Shown here one piece after another: positions 1 through 8,543 of a stretch of DNA of 64,000 nt. Where the stretch lies: the NCBI RefSeq assembly GCF_017114995.1, contig NZ_JABXKL010000072.1, forward strand, positions 1-64,000. Reading direction: 5' to 3'. The stretch's first letter is position 1. The number at the start of each line of letters is the position of its first letter. The stretch comes from Nostoc sp. NMS9 (lineage in GTDB: Bacteria; Cyanobacteriota; Cyanobacteriia; Cyanobacteriales; Nostocaceae). The notes under the pieces were generated by a model, which searched no databases, had not been told where the DNA came from, and saw only the letters and a list, made by a program, of their open reading frames with translations. Both the position numbers and the translations under genes were made by a program.

Positions 1-335
1 AATGCCGATGCCGCACCTGAACGAACGTTGGCGGGAACCTTTTCATCCTTGAGGATATTGGCAGCTTTCTCGGCAATATCCTCTGGTTTCTTCACCAGAG
101 ATTTTAAATCTTTGAGATTATATTCAACTAATTGCTTGAGAGCATATCCCTTAACTTGGTCAAGTCCATCATCAAGGGCGGCTAATATACCGTTAATCTG
201 CCAATCTTGGGGTTTGGGTTTAGGTTTTTCTTTGGCGCTTACCCAAGGTAGACAAAAAAGGAAAGAAAGGATAAAGGCTAAAGCATAAAGGATAAAACGA
301 GAAGGCTTGCTGCGGTGGCGGGGAGTTGTGACCAT
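1..335 (-). CDS. Secreted HEAT-repeat protein, N-terminal part (runs off the window)
   Basis: Reading the minus strand from an ATG at 335 gives an open frame to the window edge, so only about 111 residues are present. The start is basic (MVTTPRHRSKPSRF), then a hydrophobic stretch (FILYALAFILSFLFCLPWVS) and an A-K junction, which looks like a Sec signal peptide. After a Lys/Pro-rich spacer, helical segments such as ILAALDDGLDQVKGYALKQL and AANILKDEKVPANVRSGAAS resemble HEAT repeats. HEAT proteins are protein-binding scaffolds; no specific partner is indicated. The C-terminal part is not visible, so the function is unknown. Confidence 0.6.
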   Translation of the reverse strand, partial: MVTTPRHRSKPSRFILYALAFILSFLFCLPWVSAKEKPKPKPQDWQINGILAALDDGLDQVKGYALKQLVEYNLKDLKSLVKKPEDIAEKAANILKDEKVPANVRSGAASA

Positions 336-454
336 GTTTGGAGCAAGGTGGCAGATTACACGCGGTTATGAGTATAATAACAACCTTGCAATTCGTAATT
401 CCTGATTGAGAATGCAATTTGGTATCAACAAGTGGTAGGCAATCTACATTCACA

Positions 455-664
455 AGTATAAAAGACTCGTCCACGAGTATCAAAGACTCTCGCGCCAGTA
501 TAAAAGACTCGCTCACGAGTATAAAAGACTCGTCCACGAGTATCAAAGACTCTCGCGCCAGTATCAAAGACTCGTCCACGAGTATCAAAGACTCTCGCGC
601 CAGTATAAAAGACTCGTCCACGAGTATCAAAGACTCTTGCGCGAGTATCAAAGACTCATTCACC
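455..664. repeat. 21-bp tandem array 1 (10 units)
   Basis: Ten consecutive units of exactly 21 bp share the core AGTATMAAAGACTC followed by a variable 7-bp tail. The tails largely alternate between GTCCACG and TCGCGCC types, giving a partial 42-bp higher-order period. The array lies between two minus-strand genes. Because 21 is divisible by three, open frames run through it on both strands, but they have no start signal and encode only heptad copies, so they are not called as genes. Confidence 0.9.
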
Positions 665-759
665 AGTTGACAAAATAAAAAAGGGAAAAGAAAAGCAATT
701 AAATCTCCCTTTAACTTTTCCCCTTTGACTGTTCCGGTATCTTTGGCAAGATTTTCAGC

Positions 760-1236
760 CTATGAACCAGAGTTCGTTTTAGCAGGTTTATTTTTAATAG
801 CCTTAAAACGATCGCCTAACTGTTCGGCAAGACTTTTTAACCCTGGAGTTTTCTTAGCAGCAGTCTTCACGTAATCATAAACTGTCAAACTGCTGCCCAT
901 TGCTTCGCTGCCGACTGCCATTAAGGTATCATCTACTTGTTCTGTCAGTTGTCGCAATCCAATCAAAAGTTCGGTAAGCGTTGCTGCAAGTTGATAATCC
1001 CGGACAAATTCATCTACATCAAAGCTGGCTGGGAGAATTTCTCGGTTAGACTGGGCCGCAGTCAGGCTGGTATTGACAAAGGCTAGGCTTTTATCGCCCA
1101 TCTTAAATAACTTGCGTCGTTCTTCCACACTCAGAGTCACGAGAAAAGGCATCTTTGCTTGGATAGTCGCAAAGGCTGCTTTAATTTCTTGGATATCTGC
1201 TGGGGAAAGGGAGCCTGTAATGTTTTGGTAAGCCAT
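760..1236 (-). CDS. Hypothetical protein, 158 aa
   Basis: I do not recognise this family. The start chosen is the ATG at 1236 (MAYQNITGSLSPADIQEIKA). A longer frame to 1344 only adds residues encoded by a dispersed repeat. The protein is soluble and mostly helical, with no signal peptide or membrane segment, and has a Lys-rich C-terminus (FKAIKNKPAKTN). It lies on the same strand downstream of the phosphonate genes, but about 250 bp and a repeat element separate them, so membership in that operon is doubtful. The start, composition and coding-like pattern support a real gene; no role can be assigned. Confidence 0.6.
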   Translation of the reverse strand: MAYQNITGSLSPADIQEIKAAFATIQAKMPFLVTLSVEERRKLFKMGDKSLAFVNTSLTAAQSNREILPASFDVDEFVRDYQLAATLTELLIGLRQLTEQVDDTLMAVGSEAMGSSLTVYDYVKTAAKKTPGLKSLAEQLGDRFKAIKNKPAKTNSGS

Positions 1237-1336
1237 TGGATATTTACCGTAATGAATCTGTTTGTTATGATTCCCACTGGTAAATGCGATCGCACAGTAT
1301 TTAAAGAATGGGGAGTAGGGAAAATAACCTCTCTGG

Positions 1337-1445
1337 TTGTACACACAAGTCGAATTACCCCCCTTAATCCCCCCTTTCCAAGGGGGGAAACCAAGAAAAT
1401 CTAGTTCCCTCCCCTTTCCAAGGGGAGGGTTAGGGAGGGGTAAAG
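1337..1445. mobile_element. MITE-like repeat, partial copy of the family also at 5.9 and 14.7 kb
   Basis: The left part (GTACACACAAGTCGAATTAC) matches the ends of the elements at 5854-6003 and 14727-14871, followed by the same C-run and GGGG-rich stem (CCTTTCCAAGGGG twice). The right terminal inverted repeat is missing here, so this is a truncated copy. No coding capacity. Confidence 0.55.
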
Positions 1446-1482
1446 TAGTAATTTCGGGAGGTTTCTGAAGTGAAAAGTCAGT

Positions 1483-2571
1483 TTACCGAATAATTTTCTT
1501 AACAACAACAACAAAGCGTTCCATATCAGCGTGGGTAATAGCTCCCATTGTCGAGACTCGGAAAATAGATTTGGCTAAATTTCCCTGTCCAGAATAAATG
1601 ATATAGTCTTGTGCTTTCAGCTGGTCGTGAAATTCTTCATAGCTGAAACCGTCTGGCAAATAGTAGGCATTCAAGACAACGGATGAACTGCCAAGAGGAA
1701 GTAGGGGTTTAATTCCGATTGAGGCTAACCCGTCTCTGACTAAGCTGGCAAGTTGGTTGTAATGGCTGTGTCTGCTACGCCAACCTCCTGCTTCTGCCAT
1801 TTCTTGCAAAGCTTCTGTTAAGGCATAAAATGTCTGTACTGATTGCGTAAAAGGTGTGCCGCCTCGGTCTTGCTGCTGGCAATAGGTTGCTAAATCTAAA
1901 TATAAGGTGCGGGGGATGGTGTCTACTGACGGCAGTGCATCCCGTTGCAGGATAACAAAGGACACTCCAGGAACACCATGCAGACATTTATTCGCTGTCG
2001 CAGCGCAAGCAGTGATTCCCCAATCTGCAAAATTTAGTTCCTCAGCACCAAAGCTGCTGACTGCATCTACTAATAGTTTGATACCGCGTTCTTGGCAAAT
2101 TGGCGCAAGTTCTGCTAAATTATTTAGGCGGCCGGTAGTAGTTTCGTGATGGACGACAGCAAGGTGGGTGATGTCGGCGTTTTCATCCAGGAGTTTGACT
2201 AAAGCCTTGATATCGATTTCGGCATTCCAAGGATGGGAAAGTGTAATGTAATCAATGCCGTGGATTTTAGCGATTTTAGATAGTCGTTCGCCATATACAC
2301 CGTTTTCAATGACTAGTAATTTACCGTCTGTGGGTACTAAACTGCTAATCATCGCTTCCATCGCTGCGGTTCCAGAACCAGTGAGGAGAACTGCTGCCCA
2401 GCGATCGCTTCTAAGACCATAAACTTGAAGTAGCTGTTCGCGGATTCTGCTTTGAAGTTGGGAAAATTCTACTTCACGGTGACACAAATCGGGACGCAAC
2501 AGGGCATTTCTGACGCGATCGCTCAAATTGACAGGGCCGGGATTTAGTAAAATCATTTTGTCATTTGTCAT
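1483..2571 (-). CDS. phnW: 2-aminoethylphosphonate--pyruvate transaminase type enzyme
   Basis: A class V PLP-dependent aminotransferase of 362 aa beginning NPGPVNLSDRVR, the usual start of PhnW-like enzymes. TGSGTAAMEA (residues 64-73) should hold the cofactor phosphate, D169 the pyridine nitrogen, and K195 in ANKCLHG is the likely Schiff-base lysine. In this context it would run in the biosynthetic direction, aminating phosphonoacetaldehyde to 2-aminoethylphosphonate. It lies 42 bp downstream of the phosphonopyruvate decarboxylase, whose product is its substrate. The first ATG (2571) lies in a TGACAAA repeat; an ATG at 2556 directly before ILLNPGP may be the real start. Other class V substrates are possible, but the neighbours make AEP most likely. 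Confidence 0.82.
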   Translation of the reverse strand: MTNDKMILLNPGPVNLSDRVRNALLRPDLCHREVEFSQLQSRIREQLLQVYGLRSDRWAAVLLTGSGTAAMEAMISSLVPTDGKLLVIENGVYGERLSKIAKIHGIDYITLSHPWNAEIDIKALVKLLDENADITHLAVVHHETTTGRLNNLAELAPICQERGIKLLVDAVSSFGAEELNFADWGITACAATANKCLHGVPGVSFVILQRDALPSVDTIPRTLYLDLATYCQQQDRGGTPFTQSVQTFYALTEALQEMAEAGGWRSRHSHYNQLASLVRDGLASIGIKPLLPLGSSSVVLNAYYLPDGFSYEEFHDQLKAQDYIIYSGQGNLAKSIFRVSTMGAITHADMERFVVVVKKIIR

Positions 2572-2613
2572 TTGTCATTAATAAATTAAGAGTTTGGACT
2601 TTGAATTTATTAA

Positions 2614-3792
2614 TTACAAATTAGGAATTATAAGGTCAGAACCAATGTGTTTCATAAAGCGTTGTAAAACTTCTTCCGGGGTGAGGTTGGGTCTGGGTAG
2701 CTTTTCTAAAGTTCCGGGACGGATTTTCAGATGAGCAAATTTAGGTCTAGTGTTAGCATCTGCGGTAAATAAGGTATCTAAAATCGCTGGGTCATCTCCG
2801 GCTAATGTAACGCCGTAACCGCACGCTTCGGCAATTTTGGCAAAGGATATACCCGCAGAGACGGTGGCTTGTGCGCCTGTGGAATCGTGAACTTCATTAT
2901 CTAAAAGAATATGGGTTAAATTAGCACCGCCATAAGTGCCGATGGTAGCAAAATTACCCATTCGCATCAATGCTGCTCCATCCCCATCAATTACTACTAC
3001 CTTCAGGTCTGGACGTGCTAAGGATAATCCCAATCCCATTGAGGAAGCGCAACCCATCGAGCCGACCATGTAAAGATGATTGGCGCTGTCTTTACTAGCG
3101 AAGAGTTCGCGTCCTGTGTATCCGGTGGTGGCAATTACTACAGTGTTTTCTGGATCGGTAAGTTCCACAATCCGAGCCAATGCTTCGCTGCGAGAAATGC
3201 GTTGTTCTTTGTGATCCCGAAAAAAGCTTTGCTGAATATGACCGCTATTACTATTTTCTCGTTCGGGGATAGAAGAACGGGTGAGTGCATGGGGGGCGAT
3301 CGCTCCTTTACGCATAATTAAAGCATAAGGACAGCGTTCTTGTTGCATATAGGCTGTGGCTCTTTGCAGAACTGGTTCTATTTCTGCTGCGTGTGTGGGA
3401 AAAAATTCCCAAGGTATAGTCATTGTTTGCAGCAATTTCTCTGTAATTTGCCCCATTAATTGATGTTGCGGTTCATCTTGCAACAGGCGATCGCCTCGCA
3501 GTGTACAAATCAGCAGCAGCGGAATCCGAAAGATGTAAGTGAGGGAGGTTAGCGGGTTAACAGCATTTCCCAAACCAGAGTTTTGCATCATTACTACAGC
3601 TGGTTTACCAGCAATTGCTGCTCCGGCTGCGATCGCTACAGCATCTCCCTCATTAGCTGCGGAGATATATCTAAGTTGAACGTCATTGATGACGTAGTTA
3701 ATAAAAGGCGTGAGAAAAGAACAGGGTACGCCAGTGTACCACCCAAAGCCAAGATTACGCGCAGCTTCTACAAATTCTTCTGCCTGGATCAT
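2614..3792 (-). CDS. aepY: Phosphonopyruvate decarboxylase (ThDP-dependent)
   Basis: A 392-aa thiamine-diphosphate enzyme. The N-terminal Pyr domain has the cofactor-activating glutamate in AANEGDA (E48). The C-terminal PP domain has the metal-ThDP motif starting GDGAALMRMG (270-279) and ending near DNE (298-300), followed by VHDSTGAQ, a signature of phosphonopyruvate decarboxylases. It converts phosphonopyruvate to phosphonoacetaldehyde and CO2, the irreversible step that pulls the unfavourable PEP mutase equilibrium forward. It sits between the PEP mutase and the transaminase on the same strand. A 21-bp tandem array separates it from the mutase, so it may have its own promoter. Confidence 0.88.
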   Translation of the reverse strand: MIQAEEFVEAARNLGFGWYTGVPCSFLTPFINYVINDVQLRYISAANEGDAVAIAAGAAIAGKPAVVMMQNSGLGNAVNPLTSLTYIFRIPLLLICTLRGDRLLQDEPQHQLMGQITEKLLQTMTIPWEFFPTHAAEIEPVLQRATAYMQQERCPYALIMRKGAIAPHALTRSSIPERENSNSGHIQQSFFRDHKEQRISRSEALARIVELTDPENTVVIATTGYTGRELFASKDSANHLYMVGSMGCASSMGLGLSLARPDLKVVVIDGDGAALMRMGNFATIGTYGGANLTHILLDNEVHDSTGAQATVSAGISFAKIAEACGYGVTLAGDDPAILDTLFTADANTRPKFAHLKIRPGTLEKLPRPNLTPEEVLQRFMKHIGSDLIIPNL

Positions 3793-3875
3793 ATTAAGAG
3801 ATGGGGAGTAGGGAGTAGGGAGTAGGGAGTGAGGAAGGGGGATTGGGGACTGGAGAGTTGATAGGAAAGATTATT

Positions 3876-4064
3876 ACTTCGACTTCTGAACTCGGAACTT
3901 CGACTTCTGAACTCGGAACTTCGACCTCTGAACTCAAAACTTCGACCTCTGAACTCAAAACTTCGACCTCTGAACTCAAAACTTCGACCTCTGAACTCAA
4001 ACCTTCGACTTCTGAACTCAAAACTTCGACCTCTGAACTCAAAACTTCAGCCTCAGAACCCAAA
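3876..4064. repeat. 21-bp tandem array 2 (9 units)
   Basis: Nine units of exactly 21 bp plus a degenerate tenth, consensus beginning ACTTCGACCTCTGAACTC and ending AAA or GGA. Units 3-6 and 8 are identical; the flanking units vary at a few positions. It lies between the PEP mutase and decarboxylase genes. The sequence is unrelated to arrays 1, 3 and 4, but the period is the same. Confidence 0.92.
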
Positions 4065-4110
4065 ACTTCAATCTCACAATTCCCCATGCCCAATGCCCAA
4101 TGCCCCACCC

Positions 4111-5766
4111 CTATTGTTTTAATTGAAAAGCAAGGTCAAGATCGTCCAAAGAATTAACATCTAACCAGTTACCGCGAATATAAAGTACCTTGATCGGTTT
4201 GCCTTGCTCGATTAAATAATTGCATAATTCTGGCAAACCCAGACTGTTAAATTCTGGTCGTTTTTGCAACTCATTGAGTGCTTCACTAACCCATTGTCTA
4301 CCTTGACTCCGCAACCGCAACATCCCAATCCAGCGGCCGCTAGATTTTCCTAATTGTGTTTGTGTGGTTTTAGAAATGTTCAACAGGTTGACATCCTGTC
4401 CAAACAGAGAAAGATCGTCTGGAATTGAGCAATAAGCGTAGTCAGGTGAACCGCTAACAGACTTGCTGTTGGCCACAGAATCAACTACAGCGACAATTTC
4501 TCCGGGACATTCTAATAAATCTCGTAGGATGTAGCTTCTAAATAGTAAATCGCCATAAAGCACCAGCATCTCTTGGCCAAAACTAGCTTGAGCTACGGCT
4601 AAGGATGCTAATTCTCCCGTTGTTTCATAATCTGGGTTGCGGATGACTTTAGTCCCCGGAACATTGATAGTTTCTGCTTTGTAACCGGCGACAACGGTAA
4701 TATCATTGATGGCAAGTTTCTTGAATTTGTCCACCAACAACCTGAGTAGGGGTTTACCTCCAAGGGGTAACATTACTTTTGGTTTATCTTGCGTCAACCC
4801 TGCTAACTCTTGGCCTCTGCTAGCGGCCAAAACAATCGCTTGGGTATTTTGTCGTCCGTTGTTAAAGTAGCGTTTTTCAGCTTCTTGGAGTTCATCCGCA
4901 CCCTGTAGCCGGAAAATTTCTTTTACGGGAGCAATATCATCTTCAATGTTGATTAAAGTTTCGCTGGCTTTCACTTCACGCGCGATCGCTTGCATACTAG
5001 CAACAGCAGATCGAATCAGATGGTTTGCCCAGATGACCAAATTAACTTCAGCTTTGCGAAAAACATCAGTAGGCGTGCTGTAATATTTAGTCGGTATAAT
5101 CACTAACGGAGAACGACCCGCCCATTCTTTAGCAAAGGCTAGCACTTGATCAGGACGTGATGATTTACTGTGAACCAGAATGGCGTTTGCTCCGGCGGCG
5201 TGGTAAGCTTCAGCTCGGCGCATTGCTTCAGAGAGATCCCACCCAGCGATCAAAGCTTCGAGTCGGGCGACGATGCAAAAATCTGGGTCTGTCTGACTAT
5301 CCTTGCCTGCTTTAATTTTGCCGCAGAATTCATCAATATCAGCCAAAGCTTGGCGACTACCGTTGATAAAGCTATTGGTTTTGGGAAAAAGCTTATCTTC
5401 AATACAGACTCCAGCAATACCTCGCTGTTCTAACTTTTTGACCAGGCGGCGCATATTATTAAAGTTGCCATAACCGGTATCCCCATCTAATAAAATTGGA
5501 ATGCTGGTGACATCAGACATAAACTCTAGCATTTCTACAACTTGAGTCCAACTGGCTTCATTATTATCTCGAACGCCATATTGAGCCGAAAGGGCTAGTC
5601 CACTCGCCCAAATTCCTTTAAATCCAGCCTCTTCCACAATCCGGGCGCTAATCCCATTGTGAGCTTCCATGATGAAGTCGAGTTGAGGCGATTCAAGTAA
5701 TACCCGCAATTGGGCACACTTATTTAATTTTGCAGCGGTATCAATGGGTGCAAATATTTGATGCAT
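4111..5766 (-). CDS. pepM: Phosphoenolpyruvate mutase fused to a nucleotidyltransferase
   Basis: A two-domain protein of 551 aa. Residues 15-300 are a PEP mutase of the isocitrate-lyase fold, with DGDTGYG (94-100) for Mg binding and the diagnostic loop [10 protein letters not shown] (123-132). This domain makes the C-P bond by converting PEP to phosphonopyruvate. From about 310 a sugar-nucleotide-type nucleotidyltransferase follows: [12 protein letters not shown], then [15 protein letters not shown], with a likely metal-binding aspartate in LYGDLLF. In known phosphonate pathways such fused domains (PntC type) load CMP onto 2-aminoethylphosphonate. First enzyme of the cluster; the decarboxylase and transaminase follow. 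The Ser in LAAS, where Gly is usual, is a small oddity; activity of the second domain is inferred. Confidence 0.88.
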   Translation of the reverse strand: MHQIFAPIDTAAKLNKCAQLRVLLESPQLDFIMEAHNGISARIVEEAGFKGIWASGLALSAQYGVRDNNEASWTQVVEMLEFMSDVTSIPILLDGDTGYGNFNNMRRLVKKLEQRGIAGVCIEDKLFPKTNSFINGSRQALADIDEFCGKIKAGKDSQTDPDFCIVARLEALIAGWDLSEAMRRAEAYHAAGANAILVHSKSSRPDQVLAFAKEWAGRSPLVIIPTKYYSTPTDVFRKAEVNLVIWANHLIRSAVASMQAIAREVKASETLINIEDDIAPVKEIFRLQGADELQEAEKRYFNNGRQNTQAIVLAASRGQELAGLTQDKPKVMLPLGGKPLLRLLVDKFKKLAINDITVVAGYKAETINVPGTKVIRNPDYETTGELASLAVAQASFGQEMLVLYGDLLFRSYILRDLLECPGEIVAVVDSVANSKSVSGSPDYAYCSIPDDLSLFGQDVNLLNISKTTQTQLGKSSGRWIGMLRLRSQGRQWVSEALNELQKRPEFNSLGLPELCNYLIEQGKPIKVLYIRGNWLDVNSLDDLDLAFQLKQ

Positions 5767-5853
5767 TTATTCTGCTTTTCTCAACCTATATAATATGGCT
5801 AGCGGTTTTCAATTGCATGGAATACAGACCTCACCCTAACCCTCTCCTTTTAG

Positions 5854-6003
5854 GCTACAGCGTACACACATCTTGGTAATGAAGCCCAAACCCTGGATTT
5901 ACCCCCCTTAATCCCCCCTTACCAAGGGGGGAAATATCCGGTTCTCCCCCTTAACAAGGGGGAGTTAGAGGGGGTGAGAAGGACTTGTGTGTACACCATA
6001 GCT
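5854..6003. mobile_element. MITE-like element, about 150 bp, imperfect terminal inverted repeats
   Basis: The ends GGCTACAGCGTACACACATC and, inverted, GACTTGTGTGTACACCATAG are imperfect inverted repeats. The interior carries GGGG/CCCC-rich stems (CCCCTTACCAAGGGGGG). It is the same family as the elements near 1.4 and 14.7 kb. It occupies most of the 367-bp gap between the two nucleotidyltransferase genes and has no coding capacity, so it depends on a transposase elsewhere, if any. Confidence 0.65.
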
Positions 6004-6133
6004 CCTAAGAGGAGAGGGAAGCAGAAAAGCTTTTATTGCTGGAAGGGAGCTAAGTCTCAAAGGCTTTCTCCTTTTAGGAAAGAGGTCAAACTGTAATGTA
6101 TCCAAACCAAAACTGCTATAAATAAAGATATTT

Positions 6134-6889
6134 TCAGACATTTTCTGCGACTTCTATTTGAGGTAAAATCTCGTTTTGGGCACGTTGAATATCTTGGGGA
6201 AAATCGATTTCGAGCCAAGGTAATCCAGTGATGTCTTCGTAGCCAAATGTTTCTGGAGTTTCTAAGAGCAGATCCCGAATTACTTCTTCATAAGGTTCAT
6301 GATCGCGTCTGTCTGCAACATACTGTTCTGTGCGAGTAGCAAGACGGTGAGCAACAGCACTTTCAAAACGAAAGAATCCCACCGACTCACCGACAAAATC
6401 ATAAGCTAAATCAGGAGCTACTTGTTTACGAAACTCCACTAGATAATTATCTCTAACACAAAGCTTCACAGGTTCATCTCCCGGTTCAAAATCCCGATCT
6501 AGTAAAAAGCTGTTGGGGATATTTGTCTTTACCAGTCGTTCGATGATGCGGCGATCGCACAATACATCTGCATCCATTAATAATATGTCATCGCCAGTAA
6601 CTAAATGCTGACGTACAGTCCAAAGGCTGATTATACTGCCTTTGGTGTAGTCAGGATTATAATTCGTACTGACCCAATTTTCGGCTCCTAAAGTTTTGAT
6701 TTCATCCTGAATTCTTTGTGCTTGATAACCAACAGCAATCACTACTTCGTCAATCTGATAATGACGGAGATAGTTCAAATGGCGCTTTAATAGAGATTTA
6801 CCGTTAAATTTCAGTAAGCATTTGGGTTGGATTTGCCCGTCTTTACCTAAGCGTCGTCCAACGCCAGCAGCTAAGATAATTGCCTTCAT
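6134..6889 (-). CDS. Nucleotidyltransferase (LicC/PntC-like), second in the phosphonate cluster
   Basis: A single-domain NTP transferase of 251 aa. The ATG at 6889 (MKAIILAAGVGRRLG) was chosen over an upstream TTG because it starts exactly at the nucleotide-binding loop. PKCLLKFNGKSLL follows, and LLMDADVLCD carries the likely metal-binding aspartates. It resembles the phosphocholine/aminoethylphosphonate cytidylyltransferase branch. With a CDP-alcohol phosphatidyltransferase just upstream in the same direction, CMP activation of a small phosphonate or amino alcohol head group is a reasonable inference. It is the second such domain in the locus; the other is fused to the PEP mutase, so the two may act on different substrates. 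The sugar-phosphate alternative cannot be excluded. Confidence 0.75.
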   Translation of the reverse strand: MKAIILAAGVGRRLGKDGQIQPKCLLKFNGKSLLKRHLNYLRHYQIDEVVIAVGYQAQRIQDEIKTLGAENWVSTNYNPDYTKGSIISLWTVRQHLVTGDDILLMDADVLCDRRIIERLVKTNIPNSFLLDRDFEPGDEPVKLCVRDNYLVEFRKQVAPDLAYDFVGESVGFFRFESAVAHRLATRTEQYVADRRDHEPYEEVIRDLLLETPETFGYEDITGLPWLEIDFPQDIQRAQNEILPQIEVAENV

Positions 6890-7031
6890 CGTCAAATCAC
6901 CAACAGTAGCTTAGACACCAGTAAATCTGGAAGTTTTCCCAGTATTTTATAATGACTGTTTTTTGCTCAAGACAATATTTGTTAATTAATTCTTAACATG
7001 GAGGAGGCAGGAGGGATGCAATCTGGTGGTG

Positions 7032-7745
7032 CTAAGAGCGAAACACTTGGCGAAAACCAAAATAGGCGATCGCATCTTTCATATTCGAGACAAAACGTTT
7101 TAGCATACCCATGCGGGTGTCGGTGACGTATTCCAAAGTCAAGACAATGCGCTGTTCGTTGTTACCCAAAGGAGTAACTCTGTGGTAAAGCTTGTCACCA
7201 TTGAATAAAACTAGAGTACCAGGAGTTAAGGAGAGCGATCGCGTTTGGGTTTCCCGTTCAGGAATATCTTTGTAGAGTTGATATTCCAGCTTACTGGATG
7301 AGTTGTCAACCAAACCAAGCAATACTGTATAGCGTTTGCCGTGATAATAAGAGGTATCGTAATGATACTGGATATGGTCTCCAGGCTCAGTGTAATAGTA
7401 CAGCGCGTAAGTATGGGGATCTGAATTAGGACAGGGAAGGAGTTTTTCTGCCGTAATTTTGTTAAGGAACTCGAAAAAAGCATTGAGTTGATAAAACTCT
7501 CCGAAAATCGGAGCAAGGCTGTCTAAGCTATAGCGGCTGATACTACCGCCCTTTTTATGATTGGGAATATAGTTGCGGTTGATAGCAGGTTGCAAAGATG
7601 GCAACAGCGTCAAGAACTGCTCGATGATGAAGTCAGAGAGAAAGTTCTCCACTACCAAAAATTCATTCTGTGCTTGAAACTCAGCTTGAAGTTTCTGGTA
7701 ATCAACGGCTGCTATAGCTTTATCAATTGCAGTTTGAAGCTCCAT
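7032..7745 (-). CDS. 2-oxoglutarate/Fe(II)-dependent oxygenase
   Basis: A protein of 237 aa from the ATG at 7745 (MELQTAIDKAI). A longer frame to 7790 adds only residues from AT-rich upstream DNA. The facial triad is visible: H128 and D130 in QYHYDTS, the distal histidine H188 in KLYHRVTPLG, and R199 in NEQRIVLTLEY for 2-oxoglutarate. These place it in the 2OG-Fe(II) (prolyl-4-hydroxylase-like) fold. The substrate is unknown. Lying between the CDP-alcohol phosphotransferase and the nucleotidyltransferase, it could hydroxylate the aminoethylphosphonate head group or the lipid. Family confidence is high; role is inference. Confidence 0.8.
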   Translation of the reverse strand: MELQTAIDKAIAAVDYQKLQAEFQAQNEFLVVENFLSDFIIEQFLTLLPSLQPAINRNYIPNHKKGGSISRYSLDSLAPIFGEFYQLNAFFEFLNKITAEKLLPCPNSDPHTYALYYYTEPGDHIQYHYDTSYYHGKRYTVLLGLVDNSSSKLEYQLYKDIPERETQTRSLSLTPGTLVLFNGDKLYHRVTPLGNNEQRIVLTLEYVTDTRMGMLKRFVSNMKDAIAYFGFRQVFRS

Positions 7746-7845
7746 TGATAATTTGATACTAATACAGGATTGCCAAAATAAACATACCATTCAATAAAGC
7801 TAAAAAGCCTGTTTTATATAGCTTTCTACCCCATGCCCCGTTATA

Positions 7846-8451
7846 TTAGTTTGATTCCGGCTGCGGGAGTGTCCAAAATTGCCAAATTACCCATACTGTA
7901 AAGGTTGGCGCACCAATTGTTGCTGCCATTAATAACGGCTCTAGTCCATCCAGTAAGGTAACTATGGGAAACAAATACAGCACATCTTCAATGTCAAACC
8001 CGGCGAAATTTGGTTGACGGCTGGCGTCTTTACCTAAACGCTGTTCCATTTGGTTTCGCAAATGAAAGATGCAAGCAACAGACACGCCAGAGACTATCCC
8101 CATCAGCAACGCCCACCAACCAAATTTTCCCTCCCTAAGACCATATCCAATACACACAAACAAAAGAATGTGGATGATAGCGTCACTAGCAAGGTCATAT
8201 TGATGTCCCCATTTGCTGCTTTTCCCGCTCAAACGAGCTAATTCACCGTCTGTATGATCGAGAAAGTTAGATAAAGCAAATAGCCATGCCCCAATGTTAA
8301 CCCAAATGGTATTACCAACTGCGAGGGCGACAGCCGCCGCCAACCCTGTCAAAAGTCGTACTGTGGTGAGATGATTGGGGTTTACCCAACTGTCTTTTAG
8401 AGGTTTAATTAGCCAGTAAGCAAGTTGAGCATCCCAAGGCTTTGTGGTCAT
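7846..8451 (-). CDS. CDP-alcohol phosphatidyltransferase
   Basis: An integral membrane enzyme of 201 aa with the complete family motif D65-x2-D68-G69-x2-A72-R73-x8-G82-x3-D86-x3-D90, read in NFLDHTDGELARL and WGHQYDLASD. Hydrophobic segments before and after the motif fit the usual six helices. It moves a phospho- or phosphono-alcohol from a CMP-activated donor to an alcohol acceptor, releasing CMP. In this cluster the donor would be CMP-aminoethylphosphonate or a derivative, and the product a phosphonolipid. It follows hpnP by about 90 bp and precedes the oxygenase by 100 bp. An ordinary phospholipid role is the alternative. Confidence 0.85.
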   Translation of the reverse strand: MTTKPWDAQLAYWLIKPLKDSWVNPNHLTTVRLLTGLAAAVALAVGNTIWVNIGAWLFALSNFLDHTDGELARLSGKSSKWGHQYDLASDAIIHILLFVCIGYGLREGKFGWWALLMGIVSGVSVACIFHLRNQMEQRLGKDASRQPNFAGFDIEDVLYLFPIVTLLDGLEPLLMAATIGAPTFTVWVIWQFWTLPQPESN

Positions 8452-8543
8452 AGATGAACTTAAATTTTATCTGGTCTCGAAATATATAAATATATTGAAA
8501 GGGCTGGACTTTAAGCCTCTCAAAACTTATTTTACTTGTGACG

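Noticed and set aside
220-663. Open frames on both strands through the first 21-bp array, encoding heptad copies
   Set aside because: 21 is divisible by three, so frames stay open automatically. No ribosome binding site, and the minus frame overlaps the start of the HEAT-repeat gene.
455-664. CRISPR array
   Set aside because: Units are contiguous without unique spacers of 30-40 bp, and no cas genes are nearby. The same applies to the other three arrays.
3794-4157. Heptad-repeat proteins on both strands through the second array
   Set aside because: Same artefact of a 21-bp period; flanks are repeat DNA and there is no start signal.
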